21,456 nucleotides of DNA from a virus. Position numbers and translations under genes: made by a program. The stretch covers positions 1 to 21,456 of IMG/VR virus record IMGVR_UViG_3300006735_000316. One strand, given 5' to 3'. Below the pieces are notes generated by a model. The model was not told where the DNA came from. It did no database searches and was given only the letters and a program-made list of their open reading frames with translations. Within the stretch, counting starts at the first letter, position 1; every line of letters begins with the position of its first letter. Below, in pieces: positions 6,828 through 14,303 of this stretch.

Positions 6828-7202
6828 ATGGCCGAGAGTATAAACGCTGCTATCATTGAGCGGCTGGAGAAAGTAGTTTATACTCTCCAAGATAATTCCA
6901 TAAAGGTTGGGCAACTTCTTGCTGTCCACGATGAGAAACTTGATAAACAAGATCGTATAGATGCTATTCTCTTTTCTAAGGTAGAAGAGATACAAAAGAC
7001 ATTAGATCGTGAGACAAGTTTAATAAAGGCAGGCTGTGAAAGAGATATACGCAAGGTTGATGATCGTCTACGCACGATGGAAAAGAAAATGTGGTCTATT
7101 TTTGGTGCTCTGTCTATTATATCTTTCTTGGTTAGTCCAATCGGACAAAAAATAGTTAGACCAGTTTTTGAACCGCCACAGTCACAGTTGACTAATCGAT
7201 AA
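6828..7202 (+). CDS. Coiled-coil protein with one C-terminal membrane segment (XhlA/holin-partner-like)
   Basis: A 124-residue protein with AAGGA at 6814-6818, nine bases before the start. Residues 8-85 are a heptad-like coiled coil rich in Leu, Ile, Glu and Lys. Residues 89-109 (MWSIFGALSIISFLVSPIGQK) form one transmembrane helix flanked by Lys/Arg, followed by a short Pro-rich tail. This plan (cytoplasmic coiled coil, then single membrane helix) is that of XhlA-type haemolysin/holin partners, though other membrane-anchored coiled-coil proteins look alike. Cyanophage holins are poorly identified, so a lysis role is possible but only inferred. It is the last gene of the left block; the sigma-70 promoter for primase overlaps its end. 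Confidence 0.8.
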   Translation: MAESINAAIIERLEKVVYTLQDNSIKVGQLLAVHDEKLDKQDRIDAILFSKVEEIQKTLDRETSLIKAGCERDIRKVDDRLRTMEKKMWSIFGALSIISFLVSPIGQKIVRPVFEPPQSQLTNR

Positions 7203-7216
7203 ACCTATACTATACT
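7188..7216 (+). promoter_or_regulatory. Sigma-70-type promoter for the primase-nrd-talC block
   Basis: TTGACT at 7188-7193 (five of six matches to TTGACA), a 17-base spacer and TATACT at 7211-7216 (five of six matches to TATAAT). A second overlapping TATACT lies at 7206-7211. Transcription would start near 7223, leaving about 20 bases before the ATG at 7243. It sits at the border between virion genes and replication genes, as expected for an early promoter read by host RNA polymerase. Confidence 0.7.
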
Positions 7217-7242
7217 ACTAATAGTCAAACAATATTAAATGA

Positions 7243-8232
7243 ATGTCGTACATCGACGTGAAGTACATCCAAATGGTATCACCTCGTCTGACCCTCTTCA
7301 CTAAGAAGAAGGCAGACCTTTTTAATTTTAGGTGTCCTTATTGTGGCGACTCACAGAAGAGGAAGAACAAAGCACGTGGTTACTTGTTCAAGATCAAGAA
7401 TGATTTTGTGTACAAGTGCCACAATTGTGGTGTAGGCAGAACACTTTCAAACTTTCTTAAGGATCAAGATACGATGCTTCATGACCAATTTGTCATGGAA
7501 AAATTCAGACAAGGAACGACTGGTAAGGCTACCACTACACCCAACCCTAAATTCAATTTTAAGGCTCCAGTTTTCCGTAAAAATAATATCAATTTAGAGA
7601 AGATTTCTGATCTAAATACATCACATCCTGCAAGAAAGTATCTAGAAGATAGAGGCATAAAAGTCCTTGACCTGTTCTACTATTGTCCTAAGTTTAAGGC
7701 TTGGACTAACGAACAGAAGAGGACTTTTGATAGTCTTAGGGGTGATGATGCGAGGATCATCATTCCATTCAAAGATAAAGATGGAAGTTTGTTTGGATAT
7801 CAAGGCAGATCTCTAGCCAAGACGGCTAAGTTACGATACATCACGGTCATGCTTGATGAAGACAAACCAAAAATCTATGGATTGGATAGAATAGAAGAAG
7901 ATAAACCCATTTATATTACTGAGGGACCATTCGATGCTACGTTTATTAAAAACTCGGTTGCTATGGCTGGGTCCGATATTGATTGTCGGACGTTTGGTTG
8001 GAGCGATCATATTTATGTTTATGATAACGAACCACGTAACAGAGAAATCGTCAAGCGAATCTCAAACTGTATTGACAGAGGAGGTAAGGTAGTAATTTGG
8101 CCTAAGAATATACAGCAAAAGGACATAAACGATATGTATCTTGCTGGACATAACGTGCAAAGCGTGGTAGAATCTAGTTCTTATTCAGGATTGGAAGCAA
8201 CTCTTAAACTAAACGATTGGAAAAAAGTATGA
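7243..8232 (+). CDS. 61: DNA primase, T4 gp61 type
   Basis: A 329-residue primase, close to the 342 residues of T4 gp61, that makes RNA primers for lagging-strand synthesis together with the gp41 helicase. The N-terminal zinc ribbon has CPYC at residues 31-34 and CHNC at 59-62. The TOPRIM part shows ITEGPFDA (Glu227), the strand YVYDNE with Asp261, and DINDM at 294-298. GYQGRSL at 185-191 is also typical of phage primases. The ATG at 7243 gives a conserved-looking N-terminus; another ATG at 7239 is out of frame. It is the first gene after the sigma-70 promoter, and its stop overlaps the nrdA start as ATGA. Confidence 0.93.
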   Translation: MSYIDVKYIQMVSPRLTLFTKKKADLFNFRCPYCGDSQKRKNKARGYLFKIKNDFVYKCHNCGVGRTLSNFLKDQDTMLHDQFVMEKFRQGTTGKATTTPNPKFNFKAPVFRKNNINLEKISDLNTSHPARKYLEDRGIKVLDLFYYCPKFKAWTNEQKRTFDSLRGDDARIIIPFKDKDGSLFGYQGRSLAKTAKLRYITVMLDEDKPKIYGLDRIEEDKPIYITEGPFDATFIKNSVAMAGSDIDCRTFGWSDHIYVYDNEPRNREIVKRISNCIDRGGKVVIWPKNIQQKDINDMYLAGHNVQSVVESSSYSGLEATLKLNDWKKV

Positions 8233-10544
8233 GCAACGGAATCAATGTAGTAAAACGAGACGGAGAAGTGACACCTCTAGACCTTGACAAAATTCATAAG
8301 GTGGTAGAGGATGCCTGTGAAGGTCTTGGTAGTGGTGTGAGTGCATCCCAAGTTGAGATGAACTCAGGTCTACAGTTTTATGATGGTGTTAAAACCTCAG
8401 ATATCCAAGAAATTCTCATCAGGTCAGCGAGTGATTTGATTGACCTAGAACATTACAACTATCAATACGTAGCAGCACGTTTGCTTTTATACTCATTGTA
8501 TAAACAGGTACATGGACCACTGTGGACTGAATCACATCCACATGTTAAAAAACAGATCAAAGAAAGTATTGCAAAAGGTGTCTACGATAAAGACATTGTA
8601 TCTAAATATACAGATGAAGAGTGGGAAACAATTAACTCATGGATCGATCACGACCGTGACTTATTGTTTACCTACGCTGGTCTTCGACAAGTTGTAGATA
8701 AGTATCTTGTACAGGATAGAAGTACTAATGAGGTCTATGAGACACCTCAATACATGTACATGATGATTGCTGCTACCTTGTTTCAAAACTATTCCCACGA
8801 TACAAGACTGAATTATGTCAGAAACTACTACGACGCAATCTCCAAACACAAAATCAACATCCCAACGCCCATTATGGCAGGTGTCAGAACACCCATACGT
8901 CAATTTGCATCTTGTGTTCTGGTTGATTCTGATGACACCCTCGATAGTATCTTTAGCTCTGATATGGCTATTGGGAAATACGTTGCACAAAGGGCTGGTA
9001 TCGGTATTAACGCTGGAAGAATCAGAGGAATCAACTCTCGAATCAGAGGTGGAGAGGTTCAGCACACAGGTGTTGTACCCTTCCTTAAGAAATTTGAGTC
9101 TACTGTCAGGTGTTGTACACAAAACGGTATCAGAGGCGGGTCCGCAACTGTTCACTTTCCTATCTGGCATCAAGAAATCCAAGACATCCTCGTCCTCAAA
9201 AACAACAAAGGAACCGAAGACAACCGAGTCAGAAAGTTAGACTATAGTATACAACTATCTAAATTATTTTATGAAAGATTTATTACAAGTGAGGACATCA
9301 GTTTATTTTCTCCTCATGATGTTCCTGGTCTATATGATGCTTTCGGAACTGATGGTTTTGACGAACTTTACAGACAGTACGAGTCAGACCAGACCATCCC
9401 TAGAAAGACTGTTGCTGCCCAAGAATTAATACTTGATCTCTTAAAGGAGAGAGCAGAGACAGGACGTATCTATATCATGAATATAGATCACTGCAATGAT
9501 CACTCATCATTTAAAGACAAGGTAACTATGAGTAATCTCTGTCAAGAGATCACTCTACCTACTAAACCAGTTCAACACATTGATGATCCAGAAGGAGAGA
9601 TTGCACTGTGTATTTTATCTGCTATCAATGTAGGTAAACTACGTACCCTAGAAGAGATGGAAGAACTCTGTGACCTTGCTGTGCGAGGTCTGGAGGAGTT
9701 GATTGACTATCAGCATTATCCAGTAGAGGCAGCACGAAAGAGCACCCTTGCAAGGCGTTCTCTAGGTGTTGGATTCATTGGACTAGCACACTATCTTGCT
9801 AAGAATGGTGTGAAGTATGACGATCCTGCTGCATTACAGTTAGTTCATGATCTAACTGAGTCATTCCAATACTACTTACTCAAGGCATCTAATCAGATAG
9901 CAAAAGAGAAGGGAGCATGTACTGGGTTTGAAAGGACTAAGTATGCTGATGGTATTTTACCTATAGATACTTACAAGAAGGATGTAGATGAACTGGTTTC
10001 AAACAAACTCAACTGTGATTGGAAAGGACTTAGAGAATCCATTGCTATGCATGGACTTAGGCACTCCACCTTATCAGCACAGATGCCAAGTGAAAGTAGT
10101 TCAGTTGTGTCAAACGCAACCAATGGAATCGAACCACCAAGAGATTATCTCTCGGTCAAGAAGTCTAAGAAAGGACCACTTAAACAAGTTGTTCCTCAAG
10201 TTGCAACCCTTAAGAACAATTATACGTTGCTTTGGGATATGCCTAGCAATACTGGGTATATTAATATTGTTGCAGTTATGCAGAAGTTCTTTGATCAAGC
10301 AATTTCTGGAAACTGGTCTTATAATCCAGAGCATTTCGAAAATTCTGAAGTACCTACTTCGGTAATGGCACAAGACCTTCTTACCACATACAAATATGGT
10401 TGGAAGACTTCTTACTATCAGAATACATATGATTCCAAGAGTGATGATGAACCAACAGAAGAAAAAGAAAAACAAACCGTGTCTAATTTACTAGACGATA
10501 TTTTTGCAAACCAAGAGAGCGAGTGTGATGCCTGTGCCATCTAA
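8229..10544 (+). CDS. nrdA: Ribonucleotide reductase class Ia, alpha subunit
   Basis: A 771-residue large subunit that reduces ribonucleoside diphosphates to deoxynucleotides with a radical generated in NrdB. Counting from the ATG at 8229, an ATP-cone-like domain covers about residues 5-95. Active-site residues fall almost on E. coli positions: Cys229, Asn436-x-Cys438-x-Glu440 (SNLCQE) and Cys461. The radical-path tyrosines are Tyr729-Tyr730 in YYQNTY. The C-terminal swinging pair is C766-x-x-C769 (ECDACAI), shorter in spacing than the E. coli pair, and would be re-reduced by the glutaredoxin at 15178. The frame extends 12 bases upstream to another ATG, but the ATGA overlap and N-terminus favour 8229. 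It adds to host deoxynucleotide supply during phage replication. Confidence 0.97.
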   Translation: MSNGINVVKRDGEVTPLDLDKIHKVVEDACEGLGSGVSASQVEMNSGLQFYDGVKTSDIQEILIRSASDLIDLEHYNYQYVAARLLLYSLYKQVHGPLWTESHPHVKKQIKESIAKGVYDKDIVSKYTDEEWETINSWIDHDRDLLFTYAGLRQVVDKYLVQDRSTNEVYETPQYMYMMIAATLFQNYSHDTRLNYVRNYYDAISKHKINIPTPIMAGVRTPIRQFASCVLVDSDDTLDSIFSSDMAIGKYVAQRAGIGINAGRIRGINSRIRGGEVQHTGVVPFLKKFESTVRCCTQNGIRGGSATVHFPIWHQEIQDILVLKNNKGTEDNRVRKLDYSIQLSKLFYERFITSEDISLFSPHDVPGLYDAFGTDGFDELYRQYESDQTIPRKTVAAQELILDLLKERAETGRIYIMNIDHCNDHSSFKDKVTMSNLCQEITLPTKPVQHIDDPEGEIALCILSAINVGKLRTLEEMEELCDLAVRGLEELIDYQHYPVEAARKSTLARRSLGVGFIGLAHYLAKNGVKYDDPAALQLVHDLTESFQYYLLKASNQIAKEKGACTGFERTKYADGILPIDTYKKDVDELVSNKLNCDWKGLRESIAMHGLRHSTLSAQMPSESSSVVSNATNGIEPPRDYLSVKKSKKGPLKQVVPQVATLKNNYTLLWDMPSNTGYINIVAVMQKFFDQAISGNWSYNPEHFENSEVPTSVMAQDLLTTYKYGWKTSYYQNTYDSKSDDEPTEEKEKQTVSNLLDDIFANQESECDACAI

Positions 10545-10554
10545 GATAAAAGGA

Positions 10555-11685
10555 ATGACCGTCTTCAATTTACAGAAGAACGATACCACCAAAGGACAGA
10601 TGTTCTTTGGTCCTCCACTAGGAGTTCAGCGATATGATAAGTTTAAGTATCCTATCTTTGATAAGTTAACACAGACACAGTTAGGTTTCTTTTGGAGACC
10701 TGAAGAGGTGTCATTGCAGAAGGATAGGGCAGACTATCCCACGTTGAATGAAGCACAGAAACATATTTTTACTAGTAACCTCAAGTACCAGATCCTCTTG
10801 GACTCTGTACAAGGTCGTGCTCCTGGTATGGCTTTCGCTCCATACTGCTCTTTACCTGAGCTCGAAGGTTGCATGAATATATGGCAGACTATGGAGATGA
10901 TTCATAGTAGATCATATACTCACATCATTAAGAATGTATACTCAGATCCATCGGAGGTCTTTGATACTATACTAGATGATGAAAAGATTATTGCACGTGC
11001 TAACTCAGTTACTAAAGCATACGATGAGTTCATCAATTATGCACAGGAGTATGGTCAGAGTAATGCTTGGAAGGATGACATGAGAGATCATCCTAATTCT
11101 GAATGGACATTAAAAGATTTAAAACGTAAACTTTATAGGGCTGTAGCAAATGTGTACATACTGGAGGGTGTTCGCTTTTACGTATCTTTCGCTTGTAGTT
11201 TCGCTTTTGGTGAACTTAAGCTACTCGAAGGGAGTGCTAAGATTATATCCCTCATCGCCAGAGATGAATCACAACACATGGCAGTCACGAACAATATATT
11301 AAACAAGTGGAAGGAAGGTGACGATCCAGATATGATAGAAATTGCTAAGGAAGAAAAGGAAAATGTCTATGAGATGTTCAGGAATTGTGTAGCAGAAGAG
11401 AAAGAATGGGCAGAGTATTTGTTTAAGGATGGTTCAATCATTGGATTGAATGACAAACTTCTACAGAACTATGTTGAGTGGACTGCTAACCGTAGACTAA
11501 AGTCTATGGGTCTCAAAGCAATCTTTGATATTCCTTTGGCAAACAATCCATTGCCATGGACGGCACATTGGTTATCCTCTAAGGGTATGCAGGTTGCACC
11601 ACAAGAAACAGAAGTCGAGAGTTATGTTGTGGGTAGCATTAAACAAGACGTTAAGAAAGATACATTTGCTGGTTTTAAATTATGA
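10555..11685 (+). CDS. nrdB: Ribonucleotide reductase class Ia, beta subunit
   Basis: A 376-residue small subunit carrying the di-iron centre and tyrosyl radical. With the ATG at 10555, the ligands align almost residue for residue with E. coli NrdB: Asp83, Glu114, His117, radical Tyr121 (EMIHSRSY), Glu204, Glu238 and His241 (RDESQH). This near identity in numbering is the reason for preferring 10555 over in-frame ATGs at 10504 and 10528, which lie inside the end of nrdA. The ten-base gap after nrdA and the ATGA overlap with the next gene place it in one operon. The C-terminus (TFAGFKL) is the tail that would dock onto NrdA. Confidence 0.95.
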   Translation: MTVFNLQKNDTTKGQMFFGPPLGVQRYDKFKYPIFDKLTQTQLGFFWRPEEVSLQKDRADYPTLNEAQKHIFTSNLKYQILLDSVQGRAPGMAFAPYCSLPELEGCMNIWQTMEMIHSRSYTHIIKNVYSDPSEVFDTILDDEKIIARANSVTKAYDEFINYAQEYGQSNAWKDDMRDHPNSEWTLKDLKRKLYRAVANVYILEGVRFYVSFACSFAFGELKLLEGSAKIISLIARDESQHMAVTNNILNKWKEGDDPDMIEIAKEEKENVYEMFRNCVAEEKEWAEYLFKDGSIIGLNDKLLQNYVEWTANRRLKSMGLKAIFDIPLANNPLPWTAHWLSSKGMQVAPQETEVESYVVGSIKQDVKKDTFAGFKL

Positions 11686-12455
11686 ATAATGTAGTAGTTA
11701 CAACAGATCAATCTCGTCCTGGACAGGAGCAAGAAGAATTCCAGAAGGGTGACGATGTAAGAATGTTGAAACTAAGAAATGAAGCTGGTTGGATTGGTTA
11801 TGACTTTGAGAATCCACCTATATTTTCAGAGTTTGCACCTGAGTGGAAGTATACTATAGGTCAAAAGAAAATAGATATAGACCTTGAAGTATTAACAGAA
11901 CTCTTATTAAAGAAAGAGATAGAACTTGTTAATAAATATCCTGCTGCCAGTGATGGTAGTACTATGTTGGGACCAAAGAGTGTCACTTCTAGATTCCAAT
12001 ACTTTAATGTTATGGATAAGGAGACATGGGATTATGATATCATACATCAAATTCGCAAAGAGATTAAGAAGTTTCATAAACAATATGTGTTGAGTATTTT
12101 TGGATCAGAACATAGAGTCCCTCGTACTCGTATCAGATGTTGGTTCAACGTCATGAGGAAGGGTCAGAAGATCCAAAAACATTATCATTCTGCACATGGA
12201 TACACGTACATTGGAGGTCACATCACAGTTAAGTGTGGTGATAGTTCTACGATATATGTCAATCCATATGAACATGATAAACCATTTCAATTAAAGAACG
12301 AAGCAGGTAGTATAACTCTGTTTCCTAATTACATACCACATTACACAACAAGACATAATACAGATGAACCTAGAATAACTATGGCGTTTGATCTTACCTT
12401 GTTAAATAATGTAGTGCAGTTTGATACAGATCAAAAACAACTACCAATACTATGA
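11682..12455 (+). CDS. Putative 2OG-Fe(II) oxygenase-like protein
   Basis: A 257-residue protein with a C-terminal double-stranded beta-helix. The region WFNVMRKGQKIQKHYHSAHG (residues 154-173) followed by YTYIGGHITV and then LFPNYIPHYTT (213-223) and EPRITMAFDL (229-238) matches the layout of the small phage 2OG-Fe(II) oxygenases: likely iron ligands His167/His169 and His220, and Arg231 for the 2OG carboxylate. Such enzymes hydroxylate proteins, nucleotides or small molecules; the substrate is unknown. Residues 1-90 form an N-terminal extension of unknown role. It directly follows nrdB by ATGA overlap, so it is made along with ribonucleotide reductase. A catalytically altered cupin-like protein is the main alternative. 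Confidence 0.78.
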   Translation: MNNVVVTTDQSRPGQEQEEFQKGDDVRMLKLRNEAGWIGYDFENPPIFSEFAPEWKYTIGQKKIDIDLEVLTELLLKKEIELVNKYPAASDGSTMLGPKSVTSRFQYFNVMDKETWDYDIIHQIRKEIKKFHKQYVLSIFGSEHRVPRTRIRCWFNVMRKGQKIQKHYHSAHGYTYIGGHITVKCGDSSTIYVNPYEHDKPFQLKNEAGSITLFPNYIPHYTTRHNTDEPRITMAFDLTLLNNVVQFDTDQKQLPIL

Positions 12456-12784
12456 CTAATGAAGAGAAGAAGGATTGTACAGATCAATACTTTGAATGTG
12501 CTAGTGAGTGTGATATCAACGATAAAGAATGTGAAGACGCATGTGTTGAAGATCTTAAGGAATGTGATGTTCCAGATTGGAGAGAGGAATACAAAGGATA
12601 TACTTCCAGTAAGTATGAGTTAGATCTCCTAGAAAATGGACCTAAGAGTTTGTCTCAGTCATGGATGATGGGTGCATTACATAACAAGTGGAAGAAGATT
12701 AGAGGGATCAAGGATCCTGAACCACCAGATGTATCATCATCAATGAAAGAATGGGAAGAAAGCATTAAAAAATATGAACTATGA
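12452..12784 (+). CDS. Small Cys-periodic acidic protein (110 aa)
   Basis: A 110-residue protein starting by ATGA overlap. Residues 9-38 contain six cysteines in the exact spacing C-x6-C-x3-C-x6-C-x3-C-x6-C (C9, C16, C20, C27, C31, C38), a 7/4 alternation that places them along one or two faces of a helix. The intervening residues are mostly Asp, Glu, Lys and Gln. The rest (residues 40-110) is hydrophilic with Trp-rich patches (PDWREEY, SQSWMMG, NKWKK, KEWEES). No known family was recognised. The pattern could form a helical hairpin with disulfides or bind metal; its place between an oxygenase and Ycf35-related genes in an iron- and redox-dependent block may be relevant. The next gene again begins by ATGA overlap. 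Confidence 0.75.
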   Translation: MTNEEKKDCTDQYFECASECDINDKECEDACVEDLKECDVPDWREEYKGYTSSKYELDLLENGPKSLSQSWMMGALHNKWKKIRGIKDPEPPDVSSSMKEWEESIKKYEL

Positions 12785-12996
12785 CTAATAACGAAACAAT
12801 TAAATTTACCATCAGACAAGATGGTACTGTGCTTGAAGAAGTTAGTGGTGTCGTTGGCAATAATTGTCAAGAGATAACTAAATCTATAGAGGAGAAATTG
12901 GGTAACGTTATATACGTAGAACCTAAACCAGAATACTATCAACAAGAAAATGTCACACTTCAGCACAATCAAAACCAAAATCAAGAACAAACCTGA
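12781..12996 (+). CDS. DUF2997-family protein
   Basis: A 71-residue protein. The core IKFTIRQDGTVLEEVSGVVG, then CQEITKSIEEKLGNV, and PEYYQQ is the pattern I know from DUF2997 proteins of cyanobacteria: two beta-strands, a helix containing the conserved Cys29, and a tail. In cyanobacteria the DUF2997 gene is commonly next to a DUF1257 (Ycf35) gene, exactly as here, so the pair was probably taken together from a cyanobacterial host. Function is unknown. Its last 47 bases overlap the ycf35 start in another frame, and the Gln/Asn-rich end (HNQNQNQEQT) is probably a by-product of that overlap. Confidence 0.85.
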   Translation: MTNNETIKFTIRQDGTVLEEVSGVVGNNCQEITKSIEEKLGNVIYVEPKPEYYQQENVTLQHNQNQNQEQT

Positions 12997-13330
12997 GCTT
13001 CTAGAAGCATTAGAACTTCTTAAGTATGATGTTACTGAGAATGTTAAGTTAGAAAATCCTTTTGATCATGAGCATAAGCAATGGGAGGTTGATATTGCTG
13101 TTGGTGACGACATTGGTTTTCGTCGTAACAAACAGGGTGAGTATGAACTTGTTACAGATCTTCAAACTTGGAAGCAACCTATTCCACCTAAGAGATTCAT
13201 CGAAAAGGTTACTCAACAGTATGCTAGGATGACTGTGTATAATACAGTTAGGGACTTAGGTTTTCAGGTTCAGGAAGAGTGGGAGATGGATGATAATAGT
13301 TTAGAACTTACAGTTACACGTTGGGTTTGA
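12950..13330 (+). CDS. ycf35: Ycf35-like protein (DUF1257)
   Basis: A 126-residue protein beginning MSHFSTIKTKIK, the signature start of Ycf35/DUF1257 proteins encoded in cyanobacterial and red-algal plastid genomes and in T4-like cyanophages. The family core VDIAVGDDIGFRR and the YARMTVYNTVRDLGF helix are visible, followed by a charged C-terminal strand (LELTVTRWV). Its role is not established, although plastid ycf genes are often linked to photosynthesis or gene expression. It overlaps DUF2997 by 47 bases out of frame. Presence of this pair supports a cyanobacterial host. The gene ends at 13330 and is followed by a 72-base gap with a possible promoter. Confidence 0.88.
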   Translation: MSHFSTIKTKIKNKPELLEALELLKYDVTENVKLENPFDHEHKQWEVDIAVGDDIGFRRNKQGEYELVTDLQTWKQPIPPKRFIEKVTQQYARMTVYNTVRDLGFQVQEEWEMDDNSLELTVTRWV

Positions 13331-13335
13331 GAATC

Positions 13336-13364
13336 TAAACATACCATAAAGTATCATATATAAT
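13336..13364 (+). promoter_or_regulatory. Possible sigma-70 promoter in the 72-base gap after ycf35
   Basis: TAAACA at 13336-13341 (four of six matches to TTGACA), a 17-base spacer and a perfect TATAAT at 13359-13364. Transcription would start near 13371 and run into the coiled-coil peptide gene and on to talC. This is the largest gap in the replication block, which favours a real promoter. Confidence 0.45.
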
Positions 13365-13402
13365 ATGCGTGGCCTTTTTGTACAAGGGTTACAAATCACC
13401 CA

Positions 13403-13585
13403 ATGGATTGGGATTGCGAGATAAGAAACGAATCACTGGAGCATATGTTAACAGTCTACCAAGATCACATCGAGGAACTAGAAGCAGAAGCAAAAGAAAT
13501 GCAGGAAGAGATATTCTTTCTGAAGCAACAACTTGAGTATAAAACTCTAGGTCTTCCGACAGGGGATATAAATACTGAGGAATAG
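13403..13585 (+). CDS. Short coiled-coil peptide (60 aa)
   Basis: A 60-residue acidic protein, nearly all helix: residues 11-47 show heptad spacing of Leu/Met/Ile (LEHMLTVYQDHIEELEAEAKEM and so on), predicting a coiled coil, then a short GLPTGD tail. Small proteins of this type (starting MDWD) are, to my recollection, common in T4-like cyanophages without assigned function. There is no good ribosome site; the start codon lies in a short GC-rich inverted repeat (CCCAA at 13399-13403, TTGGG at 13408-13412). A late promoter-like box overlaps its end. Confidence 0.65.
   Translation: MDWDCEIRNESLEHMLTVYQDHIEELEAEAKEMQEEIFFLKQQLEYKTLGLPTGDINTEE
13567..13574 (+). promoter_or_regulatory. T4-type late promoter-like box before the GIY-YIG gene
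   Basis: A perfect TATAAATA lies in the end of the coiled-coil peptide gene, 15 and 23 bases before the two candidate starts at 13589 and 13597. With T4 spacing the transcript would start near 13580, at the very end of the ribosome site GAGG (13577-13580), so translation from such a transcript would be nearly leaderless. That lowers confidence. Confidence 0.35.
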
Positions 13586-13588
13586 ATA

Positions 13589-13951
13589 ATGGTATTGTGG
13601 AAAAGAATAGTCAAACTTCGGAAGGAAGTTATGAGAACTCCTGGACCTATAAGGGTTCAACTTTTACTTCTGACGACATTGACGATAAGTTCGGTTTTGT
13701 CTACAGGATTACTAATCTACAAACTGGCAAGCAGTACATCGGACGCAAATATTTCTGGTCAAAACGTAAGCCTAGAGGTGGAAAGAGAAGGGTTACGTCT
13801 GAGAGTGACTGGAAAAAATACTATGGAAGTTCTGACGAACTTAAAGCAGATAGAAAATTACTTGGGAACGAATGCTTCAAGAGAGAGATCCTCTCACTCC
13901 ACTCCACACCAGGACGTACCAACTACGCAGAGACCAAGCAACTCTTTATAA
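13589..13951 (+). CDS. Candidate overprinted membrane protein, overlapping the GIY-YIG gene
   Basis: A 120-residue frame lying almost entirely inside the nuclease gene in a different frame. It has the better start signals: ATG at 13589 with GAGG at 13577-13580, eight bases upstream. The protein has a basic N-terminus (WKRIVKLRKEVMR, residues 4-16) and then one clear membrane helix at about residues 23-47 (VQLLLLTTLTISSVLSTG and onward), which would put the N-terminus inside. The rest is hydrophilic. An open frame of this length with good start and a plausible membrane topology is more than I expect by chance, but no homologue was recognised and it may be a shadow of the nuclease. Confidence 0.4.
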   Translation: MVLWKRIVKLRKEVMRTPGPIRVQLLLLTTLTISSVLSTGLLIYKLASSTSDANISGQNVSLEVEREGLRLRVTGKNTMEVLTNLKQIENYLGTNASRERSSHSTPHQDVPTTQRPSNSL

Positions 13952-14055
13952 ACAATGTGTTGCAAGAAACTCTGGATGATGGCACACCAAAGTATTACAA
14001 CAGTAACATCTTAGGACGTTACTATAAGAAAGATTATTTTAAAGAAGAAGAATGA
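13597..14055 (+). CDS. GIY-YIG family endonuclease
   Basis: A 152-residue nuclease-like protein. Residues 31-52 (KFGFVYRITN and GKQYIGRKYF) are the GIY and YIG strands, with Tyr36, Tyr47 and Arg50 as probable catalytic residues. Glu112 (NYAETKQLF) and Asn135 (YYNSN) fit the later metal-binding Glu and Asn. T4-like cyanophages commonly carry this protein, often called a Seg-like homing endonuclease; since it is compact and within an operon, a DNA-repair or host-DNA role is also possible. The only usable start in frame is GTG at 13597, with the ribosome site 16 bases away, so translation may depend on the overlapping frame at 13589. The stop overlaps the next start as ATGA. Confidence 0.85.
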   Translation: MEKNSQTSEGSYENSWTYKGSTFTSDDIDDKFGFVYRITNLQTGKQYIGRKYFWSKRKPRGGKRRVTSESDWKKYYGSSDELKADRKLLGNECFKREILSLHSTPGRTNYAETKQLFINNVLQETLDDGTPKYYNSNILGRYYKKDYFKEEE

Positions 14056-14303
14056 TAGGCGTAAAGTGTTTGGCTTGTGGTGAGGAATTGCGAGTTCGTG
14101 CAGGAAGGTTTAGCTGCTGTGGGTGTGGTAACATGACATCTCTTCATGGAGATACTGTGTCTGCAAATAACATGTCTCAAGTAGAATTGTTACAAAGTAA
14201 TAAGATTGTTAAGAAAGGTTCACTTTTCTCTTCAGATGAGTTAAAATATCAAGAGGCTCGCCGTAATAGGAAAGTCCGTAAAATGACCTTTGAAGAAAAA
14301 TGA
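14052..14303 (+). CDS. Small zinc-ribbon protein
   Basis: An 83-residue protein. CLAC at residues 6-9 and CCGC at 22-25 form a short zinc ribbon near the N-terminus, followed by a hydrophilic, basic C-terminal half (YQEARRNRKVRK). Zinc ribbons of this size often mediate nucleic-acid or protein contacts, but none of the known phage transcription factors is recognisable. It is joined by ATGA overlaps to the GIY-YIG gene before it and to the next gene. Confidence 0.75.
   Translation: MIGVKCLACGEELRVRAGRFSCCGCGNMTSLHGDTVSANNMSQVELLQSNKIVKKGSLFSSDELKYQEARRNRKVRKMTFEEK

Noticed and set aside
8661-9182. Minus-strand open frame of 173 codons
   Set aside because: It lies wholly antisense to a clearly homologous part of nrdA and has no recognisable motif. 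The plus-strand frame at 8815-9240 is likewise a shadow of nrdA.
9988-10475. Other frames on both strands over the end of nrdA
   Set aside because: They overlap well-conserved nrdA C-terminal sequence and show no start signals or domains.
13399-13412. Inverted repeat CCCAA/TTGGG around the start codon at 13403
   Set aside because: Only five base pairs with a four-base loop; it might reduce translation but is too weak to report as a separate control element.
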